NCBI GenBank assembly: GCA_021806945.1
Contig: JAKAPQ010000004.1
Location: 1-40,825, forward strand
Direction of reading: 5' to 3'
Length of the DNA: 40,825 nucleotides
DNA from: a bacterium
GTDB taxonomy: Bacteria; Vulcanimicrobiota; Vulcanimicrobiia; Vulcanimicrobiales; Vulcanimicrobiaceae
Shown: piece after piece, positions 27,312-35,449 of the stretch
Position numbering within the stretch: position 1 is the stretch's first letter
Layout: every line of letters begins with the position of its first letter
Notes under the pieces: model-generated
Seen by the model: the letters and a program-made list of their open reading frames with translations, nothing else
Told to the model about the DNA's origin: nothing
The model's database searches: none
Made by a program: the position numbers and the translations under genes

Positions 27312-27716
27312 CTAGAGCCGCTGCACTTTCTTCGCCTTGGCAGCTCGTATCAACTCGAGATCGTCCGTCGCAAGTGGAACGCCGCGCCTGATTGCCAGCT
27401 CCAAGTACGTTGCGTCGTAGATCGTAAGGCGGGTCTCGGCCGCGATCTTGATAATATTCGGGAAGTTCGCCGGAACGTGCGGATCCACATCGAGGCGCAA
27501 GAGCGCCAATCGCGCCAACCGATCGCAAGCGACTTCAATGGGTATCCGATTGCGTCGAGCGCCCATGAGCAACCCGCTCGATACTTCGTAGTGCCATAAG
27601 GCGGGAACGATCGCGTTCTCCTCGGCAATGCGTCGCAAAAGGCTCGTCGTACGTTTCGTTCGCTCTTCTTTGAAGAACCATGTGAGAGCAACCGACGCAT
27701 CGACGACAAAGGCCAT
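27312..27716 (-). CDS. PIN-domain toxin (VapC-like)
   Basis: MAFVVDASVALTWFFKEERTKRT...PALWHYEVSSGLL...LTIYDATYLELAIRRGVPLATDDLELIRAAK. Confidence 0.92.
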   Translation of the reverse strand: MAFVVDASVALTWFFKEERTKRTTSLLRRIAEENAIVPALWHYEVSSGLLMGARRNRIPIEVACDRLARLALLRLDVDPHVPANFPNIIKIAAETRLTIYDATYLELAIRRGVPLATDDLELIRAAKAKKVQRL

Positions 27717-27961
27717 TAAAACCGGCGCCCGTACTCGACCATCTTCCGTATGGACAGGCCACCCGAGCTCAGTTCATTTTGAACTTCCAGCAGTTCGTCA
27801 ACCACGCGCCGAACGTCCTCGCGGTTGCGCGTGGGGGGTACGATCCGCGCAACGGTCCGGCCGTTGCGCGTAATGGCAACTTCCTCACCGGCCTGAACCT
27901 CATCAAGCAGCTGACTAAAGTGCGTTTTCGCGGCGTACGCACCTATGACTTTCATTCTCAT
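27716..27961 (-). CDS. Phd/YefM antitoxin
   Basis: MKVIGAYAAKTHFSQLLDEVQAGEEVAITRNGRTVARIVPP; TAATG junction with the toxin. Confidence 0.92.
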   Translation of the reverse strand: MRMKVIGAYAAKTHFSQLLDEVQAGEEVAITRNGRTVARIVPPTRNREDVRRVVDELLEVQNELSSGGLSIRKMVEYGRRF

Positions 27962-28170
27962 CCCTCCTGGCGCATTTCGACCAGCCTTTCGACCAGTCTA
28001 GCATTTTCTTGTGGAGCGACGCAAGTGCGCCCGGAGGTTGCGGTGCAATCGAATAGGCGGTCCGCCCGCACGAGATGGCGCGTCCGCGCTCTGCGAGGCG
28101 ACCGAATCAACGAACTTTTCGTGCCGCCCTCGATGCGCGCCGGTCAGTGTTGGTCAGGGAATTTCGACTG

Positions 28171-28480
28171 TCATGCGGCACTCAACCGTTTCAGCGGCTT
28201 AAGTTTGGCAATAGCCTTAGCGTTCGGGCGATTAAGCGCATCCCACAGTTCGAGCTGGTTCTGCAAACGAAGCCATAGCTCCGCACTCGTGTTAAGTACT
28301 CGGCCAAGGCGCAGAGCGGTATCCGGAGTGATGCCGCGCCTATCGTTCAGAATCTCATTGACAGGTTGCGGCGCGTGATGCCAAGGGCATCGGCAAACTG
28401 TTGTTGCGTGACAGAGTGCTCCTCGATGATATCCCGTAGGTGATCTCCAGGAGTCAACGGTCGCCGCGAGCAGGCCTCGG
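28171..28480 (-). pseudogene. HigA-type antitoxin, frameshifted, without a visible HigB
   Basis: RRPLTPGDHLRDIIEEHSVTQQQFADALGITRR in one frame, VNEILNDRRGITPDTALRLGRVLNTSAELWLRLQNQLELWDA in another; shift near 28365. Confidence 0.75.
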
Positions 28481-28507
28481 GGGACTCCGCGCACAACCGA
28501 TAGCCGG

Positions 28508-30322
28508 GTGCGAGCGTTCCGAATTACGGGAGATTCCCCGCTGCGAAACTTTTCGCTAAGGCTTACCGTTCTTGCGCTCTTCGCGCTGGCGCTGTGCGCG
28601 CCGGCTGGGGCGGCGACGATCGTTCGCTTGCATGCCAACCGCATCGCGTTCTACTACGATCGCTTTCTGATCGAGGCCGACGGCAACGTGCGCGTGCAGA
28701 CGAGCGACGGCATGACGGTGACGGGCCAGGCCTTCACGATGGACCTACGGTTGAACCGCTTCATGGTCGCGGGACACGTGCACGTCGATTCGCCGTCCGG
28801 TTCGCAAGACGGCGCCGCTCTCGCCGATTTCATCAGCTTCAACCGCGTCTATTTCGTGCCCATTACCACGGAGCCCGATCGCTGGACGTTTATTAACGGG
28901 GATTTCAAGCATCCCGTTAAGGGGTTGGTGATGCCGGGGGATACGTTTTTCTTCCCCGATCTAGCGCACGCGCGCGTCTATCTCTACGCTCGCAGCGCGG
29001 TGATCGGACCGCAAGCGTTCGTGCGCTTCGGGCCGAGCCGCGTCGCGCTCGTCGGCCACGCCTACGTGCCGTTTCCATCGTATTACCTGAACTTCTCGAC
29101 CAACCAGAACCTCGGAGCCAACTCGCTTGCCGGCGCGAACTTCGACGGCACGTATCAGTTCGCGGGAAACGCGAACGCGATCAGCGCGGTGCACGTGCGG
29201 TACGACACGGTCAACAAAGCCTACCTCTCTTTCGAACAGCACTTGAGTTCGAAGAAAGCGTACGGGGTGTTCTCGCTCAATCCGGCGACGAAGACGTCGA
29301 AGTACTGGAACCTGCTGCTGGACGACCGCCCCTCGAAGACCTTCGAGATCCAAACCTTCACGCAGCTGCACACGGTTCAATACGGATTGGGCCAGCCGTT
29401 CCAGGCGCAACAGGTGACCAACGTGCAGCTCACCCAGGCACTGAAGCGGGCGTTTCTGCAAGGGAACTACCAGTTTTTCAACGCCAGCCTCTTGGCGCCG
29501 TTCGCACCTAATATCAACGCCGGCGCGATCAATGCGTTCTTCCCCTACCATCCCTCCAACGCGTCGCTCGGCATAAGCACCTCCGACGAGCAGTTTGGCA
29601 AGCTGCCCTTCTTCGAACGGATGCGCTTCGGCTTCGGCTTTCAGCACAACTCGTACGGCTTGCAGACGATCGGCCGCGTTTCGTACACGACGATTTGGGA
29701 CCATTACGCGGGTTTCACGATATATAGCAATCCGATCCGCATCGGCGACCCGATGAAGCGCTTCACCGATCTCTACCTCAACGCGATTCTCGATAAGCAG
29801 CGCACGTGGAACTCGGCGCCGCACTACATCGATACCACCAACACGACGTTCAGCCTGAGCAAGACGTTCAACCAGCACCTCTCCAGCTACCTGATGTACA
29901 ACGTCAACAACACCGGAGACTTCTATGAGAACGGTTTGCAGTCGGTCGCCTACGCACCCTTCGTTCCGGCGCTCAACGGGAGCAGCTACCCCGGCTACGC
30001 GGCCTTCCACGGCCAGGCTACGCTCCGAACGCTGAGCCTCGGAGCGACCTATACGAATCTGGACTACTTCACGTTCTCGCTCCTGGCGCGGCAGCATAAG
30101 GATTTTCCGGCACCGATTCCGTTTCTGTTCCCGCTGCCGCCGACCAACGTGCTCGGCCAGTTCCTCTACCCGAACTTCCTCGGCCAGCCGGCGTTCGATA
30201 TCACCGGGGACCTGCGCTTCCGCGTGAACCCGCACATGTCGATCGACATCTCGCGTTCGTACTATTTCAACTACGAGAACCTGCGCTGGACGCCGCAGTT
30301 TGTCTTCCAGGTAATGCAATGA
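28508..30322 (+). CDS. LptD/OstA-like outer-membrane beta-barrel protein
   Basis: Signal peptide (LTVLALFALALCAPAGAA), OstA-like IRLHANRIAFYYDRFLIEADGNVRVQTSDGMTVTGQAFTMDLRLNRFMVAGHV, then long barrel-like repeat region with aromatic termini ending FVFQVMQ. Confidence 0.7.
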   Translation: MRAFRITGDSPLRNFSLRLTVLALFALALCAPAGAATIVRLHANRIAFYYDRFLIEADGNVRVQTSDGMTVTGQAFTMDLRLNRFMVAGHVHVDSPSGSQDGAALADFISFNRVYFVPITTEPDRWTFINGDFKHPVKGLVMPGDTFFFPDLAHARVYLYARSAVIGPQAFVRFGPSRVALVGHAYVPFPSYYLNFSTNQNLGANSLAGANFDGTYQFAGNANAISAVHVRYDTVNKAYLSFEQHLSSKKAYGVFSLNPATKTSKYWNLLLDDRPSKTFEIQTFTQLHTVQYGLGQPFQAQQVTNVQLTQALKRAFLQGNYQFFNASLLAPFAPNINAGAINAFFPYHPSNASLGISTSDEQFGKLPFFERMRFGFGFQHNSYGLQTIGRVSYTTIWDHYAGFTIYSNPIRIGDPMKRFTDLYLNAILDKQRTWNSAPHYIDTTNTTFSLSKTFNQHLSSYLMYNVNNTGDFYENGLQSVAYAPFVPALNGSSYPGYAAFHGQATLRTLSLGATYTNLDYFTFSLLARQHKDFPAPIPFLFPLPPTNVLGQFLYPNFLGQPAFDITGDLRFRVNPHMSIDISRSYYFNYENLRWTPQFVFQVMQ

Positions 30323-31125
30323 TGCGCACGTGGCTCATGCGCGCCATGGCGCTAGCGCTCGTCATCTGCGCGCTCGGCGCGGGGACCGGCGCTCTTTCGA
30401 TCACCGGGCAGTTGCTCGACTACGAGAAGGGCTACGTCTTCTTCACCACCGGCGACGGCTTCCGGGTCGCGTCGGATCTGCGCCTGCGCAGCTATAAGAC
30501 GGGCGGCCCGACCACGCTGCAGCCGCAGGCGCGCATGTACGCGCGCGCCACGTTCGACGCGGCCGGTGACGTGAGCGAGCTCGATCTTTCGCGCGCGCCT
30601 CTCACCTTTGCCGGCGACTATGCCGCCGCGCACAAGTTCGCGGTCGCGCTCTCGCCGCCGGTTGCCAATCCCGCGCTCGTTCCGAAGCACGGAGGCGGCT
30701 ACTGTTCGAACACCGTGCCCGGCAAGTTGGTACCGGTCACCATCACGGTGCAGGTGCCGCCCGACACCGCGCCCACCGACCAAGTCTACATGACGACCGA
30801 TGTCAGCGCCTGGAACCCACAGGCCTACCTGCTCACGCGCATCAACGCGATGGAGTACCGCCTGGTACTGCAGTTGCTCTCGGGTACCGTGATGCACGTG
30901 CTCTTCGACCGCGGCTCGACGCAATCGATTCAGCGCGGCGAGAACGGCCTTCAGCAGCAGCCGTATCTGCTGTGCGTCGGCGACTCGACCGTGCAAGCCT
31001 ACACCCGAACGATCTACCACTGGGGCGACGAGCAGCACGGCAACCTCTCCGCTCCGCAGGCGTTCCCCACGCCCTACAACCCCGCGCCGTTCCCGAACCT
31101 GCCAACGCCGCCACCGTCGCCGTAA
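30319..31125 (+). CDS. Secreted protein with possible CBM20/starch-binding-like fold
   Basis: Signal peptide; VTITVQVPPDTAPTDQVYMTTDVSAWNPQAYLLTRINAMEYRLVLQLLSGTVMHVLFDRGSTQSIQRGENG; 4-nt overlap with upstream gene. Confidence 0.5.
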   Translation: MMRTWLMRAMALALVICALGAGTGALSITGQLLDYEKGYVFFTTGDGFRVASDLRLRSYKTGGPTTLQPQARMYARATFDAAGDVSELDLSRAPLTFAGDYAAAHKFAVALSPPVANPALVPKHGGGYCSNTVPGKLVPVTITVQVPPDTAPTDQVYMTTDVSAWNPQAYLLTRINAMEYRLVLQLLSGTVMHVLFDRGSTQSIQRGENGLQQQPYLLCVGDSTVQAYTRTIYHWGDEQHGNLSAPQAFPTPYNPAPFPNLPTPPPSP

Positions 31126-31150
31126 TGCGCCGGACGCGGCGTATCGGCTG

Positions 31151-31744
31151 CTAACGGATCGTGATCGGGATGCCGCCGGTGACCGCGGCACCGGCGGTGT
31201 TGCGCGCGGTCACCTCGATGGTGTAGGTGCGCCGCAGAAACGATGGCAGGTTCGGCACCTGGTAGGTCAGCTCGAAGCGGCCGACGCCGACCTTGGCTAG
31301 GGGATGCGCGTAGCCGGCGATGCGCGCGACGACGCTGGCAACATTCGACGAAGTCGTGACCGTCCCCGAGACGATCTGCCCCGGGTGGGCGACGCTCGTG
31401 CTGAGCGACATGCCCGTGATCTGCGGTGGAGCATTCGGCGCGGCCACGGGAACGGCCGGCGGCCGTGCGGGCACCGCTGTAGCGGCGGGCGTGGCCGGAA
31501 TCGCCGCGGTGGGAGCCGCGCTCGCAGCCGCGGCCGGCGCGCTCGTCGGAGGGGCACTCGCGGGTGGGGCGCTCGTGGGCGCAGCGCTCGGCGGCACGCT
31601 GGGCAGCGCGGTCGGCCCCCCGGCAAGCGTTGCCGCGGGCGGGTCCGAGAGATTGCGCTGCGACCAGGAGTACAACTCCAGCGCTGCGACGCCGGCCACG
31701 ATAACGGCCAAGACCACGAGGGGTATGATTTTACGGCTCTTCAT
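31151..31744 (-). CDS. Membrane-anchored protein with Ala/Pro/Ser-rich linker and C-terminal beta-sandwich-like domain
   Basis: N-terminal TM (KIIPLVVLAVIVAGVAALELYSW), repetitive PPSAAPTSAPPASAPPTSAPAAA linker, Ig-like tail. Confidence 0.6.
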   Translation of the reverse strand: MKSRKIIPLVVLAVIVAGVAALELYSWSQRNLSDPPAATLAGGPTALPSVPPSAAPTSAPPASAPPTSAPAAAASAAPTAAIPATPAATAVPARPPAVPVAAPNAPPQITGMSLSTSVAHPGQIVSGTVTTSSNVASVVARIAGYAHPLAKVGVGRFELTYQVPNLPSFLRRTYTIEVTARNTAGAAVTGGIPITIR

Positions 31745-31836
31745 GTAACCTCAGATTCGGTGAACGGTTTGTCCCCCGCTATGGTTGCGTTCCTGCTCGC
31801 AAGCGAAGCTCCGCCGCGCGTCGAACGAGCGGGGCC

Positions 31837-32817
31837 ATGGTAGCTCCCCCACCACCGGAGAGTATCGCGCTCAGCATCGTCGTACCGCTCTTCAACGAGG
31901 AAGCGAACGTCGACCCGTTGCTCGAGCGCATCGCCGGCATCGTCGAACGCTTGCCCGATCCTCCGTCGTACGAGATCGTGCTGGTCAACGACGGCAGCCG
32001 CGACGGCACGCTCGCGCGCATCCGCGAGCAACTGCTCCGGCGCCCCAATCTGGTACTGCTGAACCTCTCGCGCAACTTCGGGCACCAGCTCGCCGCCACC
32101 GCCGGCATCGACGCCGCGCGCGGCGACGCCGTCGTGCTGATGGATGGCGATCTGCAAGATCCGCCGGAACTCATCGAGCGGTTCGTCGAGCGCTGGCGTG
32201 CCGGTTACGATGTCGTCTACGCCGTGCGGCGCTCGCGCAAAGGCGAGAGCGCGTTCAAACTCGCGACGGCGCGGCTCTTCTACCGCACCATCAAGCGTTT
32301 GACCAACGTCGCGATACCGGTCGACGCAGGCGACTTCCGCCTCATGAGCCGGCGCGTCGTCGAGGCGCTCAAGCGTTCGCGCGAGCGCCATCGCTTTTTG
32401 CGCGGCATGGTGAGCTGGATCGGCTACAATCAAACCGGCGTCGAGTACGATCGCGACGAGCGCCGTTCGGGCACCACGAAGTACCCGCTTTCGAAGATGC
32501 TCTCGTTCGCGATCGACGGCATCACCTCGTTCTCCGACGTACCGCTGCGCTTCGCATCCTATCTCGGTTTCATCGCGAGCACCTTCGCGTTTCTCTACGG
32601 CATCTTCGTCATCGCCGTGCGCCTCTTCGATATCAAAGGCATCCCGGGCTTTGAACGCGGCTGGGCCTCGACGATCGTCACCGTCCTCTTCCTCGGCGGC
32701 ATCCAACTCATCGGCATCGGCATCCTCGGCGAATACATCGGCCGCATCTACGACGAAGTAAAAGCCCGCCCACTCTACCTCGTCGCCGAGATAGAACGCT
32801 CCGCCCCTCCAAAATAA
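31837..32817 (+). CDS. Polyisoprenyl-phosphate GT2 (GtrB/DPM1-like) with two C-terminal TM helices
   Basis: LSIVVPLFNEEANVDPLLERI...YEIVLVNDGSRDGTLARI...NLSRNFGHQLAATAGIDAARGDAVVLMDGDLQDPPELI. Confidence 0.95.
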   Translation: MVAPPPPESIALSIVVPLFNEEANVDPLLERIAGIVERLPDPPSYEIVLVNDGSRDGTLARIREQLLRRPNLVLLNLSRNFGHQLAATAGIDAARGDAVVLMDGDLQDPPELIERFVERWRAGYDVVYAVRRSRKGESAFKLATARLFYRTIKRLTNVAIPVDAGDFRLMSRRVVEALKRSRERHRFLRGMVSWIGYNQTGVEYDRDERRSGTTKYPLSKMLSFAIDGITSFSDVPLRFASYLGFIASTFAFLYGIFVIAVRLFDIKGIPGFERGWASTIVTVLFLGGIQLIGIGILGEYIGRIYDEVKARPLYLVAEIERSAPPK

Positions 32818-32831
32818 ACCACTCCGCCCCC

Positions 32832-32871
32832 CTGTCATCCTGAGCTTGTCGAAGGGCAGAGCTTGTCGAAG
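32832..32871 (-). repeat. REP-like element copy plus partial tandem copy
   Basis: ctgtcatcctgagcttgtcgaagggcagagcttgtcgaag. Confidence 0.75.
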
Positions 32872-32939
32872 AACGGAGGGCTGGTGCGCGAGCGCGGCAA
32901 AATACGTCATCTCGCCGAGTGTCTCGATGGAGTACCGCG

Positions 32940-33551
32940 ATGCATTATGTCGATCGAGCGATTCATGTCGCCACCGAAGAGAGGGACGAGCACACGGCAC
33001 GGCATGATTTCAGCGTCGGTTACTTGGCCGAAGCCTTGGGCCAGGCCATGCGCTTGCCGGAAAACGAGCTCGTACCGTTGCGAGAAGCCGGTTTCGTCCA
33101 TGACGTCGGAAAGATCGGCATCCCGGACAAGATCCTGCTGAACCCCGGAAAATTAGATGCCGAAGAATGGGAGATCATAAAAAGCCATAGCCTGCGCGGA
33201 GAGCGCATTATCGCAGCACAATCAAACCTTTCGTGTGAAAAGGCAGGGACGGCCGTCGAGATCGTCAGGGCGGTGCGGCACCACCACGAGCATTACGATG
33301 GCTCCGGCTATCCGGATGGATTGAAGGGCGATGAGATACCGCTATGGGCCAGAATCCTCCTCGTCGCTGATTGCTACGATGCTCTAACCCAAAGGAGAGT
33401 ATATCGTTCGGCCGCTTCTCACGAAGAGACGATGGCGATCATGAATGCCGAGTGTGGGGCGTTCAGCGATCCCAAATGCTTTGAAGTCTTCGCAAGAATG
33501 ATCGAAACCAGCCCATTAAAGGTACGCCCGGAGAGCGCGCAGGGAGTTTAG
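32940..33551 (+). CDS. Stand-alone HD-GYP domain phosphohydrolase
   Basis: HDVGKIGIPDKILLNPGKLDAEEWEIIKSHSLRGERII...VRHHHEHYDGSGYPDGLKGDEIPLWARILLVADCYDALTQRRVYR. Confidence 0.93.
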   Translation: MHYVDRAIHVATEERDEHTARHDFSVGYLAEALGQAMRLPENELVPLREAGFVHDVGKIGIPDKILLNPGKLDAEEWEIIKSHSLRGERIIAAQSNLSCEKAGTAVEIVRAVRHHHEHYDGSGYPDGLKGDEIPLWARILLVADCYDALTQRRVYRSAASHEETMAIMNAECGAFSDPKCFEVFARMIETSPLKVRPESAQGV

Positions 33552-33573
33552 GGTGGCGCCTGAGGGCAAGCGG

Positions 33574-34008
33574 TTATGGCTTCCATAGGAGACGCAGATC
33601 GGTAGCGGCCCGCTTCAACTTCTCGTCGCGCGTCATGAGCGGCACGGAACGGCGCACGGCCAATTCCAGATACGCCGCGTCGTACGCTGTCAATCCGAAT
33701 CGTTGGGTGAATTCGAAACCAGTCGCAAGCGGCGACGTCAAGATAAGCCCATCCACCGCAATGCCCAACTCGTCAAGGGCGGCCAGGCTTTCCGTAGCTC
33801 GATCAAACGAAATGCGTTTCCGCCGAACGGCCGCCAAGAGCGCATTTTGTACTTCCCAACGAAACAAGGGCGGTGCGATCGCACTATTCACGACGACGGC
33901 GTTTGCCATCGCTATCGCTTCCTCATCGCGCTCGTCTTCAAAGAGCCACGACAGTGCGGTGGACGCGTCGAGTACGGCGGCGGGCCTAATAGCGGCGGCC
34001 CGTTTCAA
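33574..34008 (-). CDS. PIN-domain toxin (VapC-like)
   Basis: AAVLDASTALSWLFEDERDEEAIAM...PPLFRWEVQNALLAAVRRKRIS...FGLTAYDAAYLELAVRRSVPLMTRDEKLKRAA. Confidence 0.92.
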   Translation of the reverse strand: MKRAAAIRPAAVLDASTALSWLFEDERDEEAIAMANAVVVNSAIAPPLFRWEVQNALLAAVRRKRISFDRATESLAALDELGIAVDGLILTSPLATGFEFTQRFGLTAYDAAYLELAVRRSVPLMTRDEKLKRAATDLRLLWKP

Positions 34009-34225
34009 TGAGCTGTCGGATGGTGGCTTTACCGAGCGTCATCTTACTCGAGAGGATCCGTTTCATCGCCCCTTCGGCGGTATTGATTGACGCCTTTGAG
34101 CTTACGGGGCCAATCTGCGCAACCGCCTGACCGTTCTTTGTAACGATAATTATTTCACCGTTCTTGGCCTCTTCGATCAGCGCCGAGAAGTGGGTCTTGC
34201 CCTCAAATATCCCAACTTTCTTCAC
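33986..34225 (-). CDS. Phd/YefM antitoxin
   Basis: MKKVGIFEGKTHFSALIEEAKNGEIIIVTKNGQAVAQIGPV. Confidence 0.92.
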   Translation of the reverse strand: MKKVGIFEGKTHFSALIEEAKNGEIIIVTKNGQAVAQIGPVSSKASINTAEGAMKRILSSKMTLGKATIRQLIETGRRY

Positions 34226-34329
34226 AGAGCGATCGTATCACATTTTCGGTCTAGTTGACTAGCCCATCCGATTCCGATCTCGATTCCGTCTGGCCGACGA
34301 CAACGACAAGCGTCTCGGCCACCGCGCTT

Positions 34330-34800
34330 CTAATTCTTGCTTTTCTTGCGTCCGTAGACGACAAGCGAAGCACTTCCTTTGCGGCCGCCGGATGATACGC
34401 GTCTGTCCACGGCTCTTGCGGTGGCTTTTCTTGACTCGCTGACCTCCTCGAGCGCTGCCCAGAGGTCGGCGCCTTTGACGAACTCTGTGCGTGGCGTCTT
34501 GAATCGCTCAGTGATTTGTGCATCGGTGACGGGACCGATAAACCCAGGCGCGAGAAGCTCGGCGACGGGGCAATCCAGCACAGCGGCGACCTTGGCGAGC
34601 GCCGAGATTTGGAAGTCGCCGATAGCAGTCTCCAGTTTGGAAATGACGGGTCGTGATACGCCCGATCGTTCGGCCAGATCGACTTGACTAAGTTGCAGCG
34701 TTGCACGCCGGACCAGTATATTCGCACTTAGGTCTTTCCTCGCGGATTCGAGGGCACGTTCAGCACGCGCCTTGACCGTTTTGGGATTCAAAGTTTTCAT
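34330..34800 (-). CDS. XRE-family HTH regulator/antitoxin without a visible partner
   Basis: NILVRRATLQLSQVDLAERSGVSRPVISKLETAIGDFQISALAKVAAVLDCPVAELL; ATG at 34800. Confidence 0.85.
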   Translation of the reverse strand: MKTLNPKTVKARAERALESARKDLSANILVRRATLQLSQVDLAERSGVSRPVISKLETAIGDFQISALAKVAAVLDCPVAELLAPGFIGPVTDAQITERFKTPRTEFVKGADLWAALEEVSESRKATARAVDRRVSSGGRKGSASLVVYGRKKSKN

Positions 34801-34899
34801 TGCCTTCAAGAGCCTTTTGTTCGGTGCGAAAGTTTTTGTGCCGATAGCCGGGTAATGGCTGATGGCTCGGCAAGCAGCATAGCATTTCCCGTGACCCAT

Positions 34900-34917
34900 T
34901 GTCAACGTACGTTGACA
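34900..34917. promoter_or_regulatory. Perfect 18-bp palindrome upstream of the XRE gene (candidate operator)
   Basis: TGTCAACGTACGTTGACA, about 100 bp upstream of the XRE start. Confidence 0.65.
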
Positions 34918-35029
34918 GCGTAAGGAGCCCTCGAAGCCGAAGAGCCTCGCCTGCTGGCTGGCCTCTTTTCTTCCCAGGGAGCCGTCCAAGGGGGCATTGG
35001 AAACAAGCCATTCAACACGACGGACAGCC

Positions 35030-35449
35030 TCAGGATGACAGGTGGAGGGATTTTAGGGCGGTGCGGATCTCTTCGGGGGTGGGGGGGCAGCCGCGGACGG
35101 TGATTGTGGCTTGTAATTCGATTCCGGCTCCGGGGCCGGCGGATGGAGCGCCGGACCAGGGGCCTTCGCCGGCGGCGCAATCGCCGATCGCGACGACGAT
35201 GCGCGGGCGCGGTACGGCGTCGAGCGTCTCGCGGGCTGCGGCGCGCATCGCCGGCGTCATCGGGCCCGTCACCGTTACGATATCGGCGTGGCGCGGCGAC
35301 GCGACGATATCCCAACCGTCTTGCGTGATGTCGTAAAAGGCGTTCGAGAGCGCGTTCATCTCGTGCTCGCAGCCGTTGCAGCTGCCGCAGGCAACGTGGC
35401 GCACGCCAAGCGACTTGCGAAACGTCTCGCGCTTCATCGGTCCGCACAC
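35030..35449 (-). CDS. hyfI: Group-4 hydrogenase small subunit / NuoB-like (HyfI-like)
   Basis: VACGSCNGCEHEMNAL...WDIVASPRHADIVTVTGPMT...RIVVAIGDCAAGEGPW...VRGCPPTPEEI. Confidence 0.88.
   Translation of the reverse strand: MCGPMKRETFRKSLGVRHVACGSCNGCEHEMNALSNAFYDITQDGWDIVASPRHADIVTVTGPMTPAMRAAARETLDAVPRPRIVVAIGDCAAGEGPWSGAPSAGPGAGIELQATITVRGCPPTPEEIRTALKSLHLSS

Noticed and set aside
28010-28160. Possible RHH antitoxin relic (gagatggcgcgtccgcgctctgcg similar to 26623)
   Set aside because: Similarity covers only about 15-20 bp and the reading frame is not sustained.
28961-30319. 452-aa minus-strand ORF antisense to the LptD-like gene
   Set aside because: Composition is Arg/Val/Glu-rich with no domain; the plus strand has a signal peptide and barrel-like pattern. 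High-GC shadow ORF.
31297-31626. Repeated gcgctcg/ggcgct pattern as a CRISPR-like or VNTR array
   Set aside because: It is the codon-biased Ala/Pro/Ser linker of the 31151-31744 protein; repeats are irregular. No CRISPR arrays seen in the window.
31741-33000. 419-aa minus-strand ORF over the GtrB-like gene
   Set aside because: Shadow of a convincing GT2 on the plus strand; low-complexity D/E/R/A translation.
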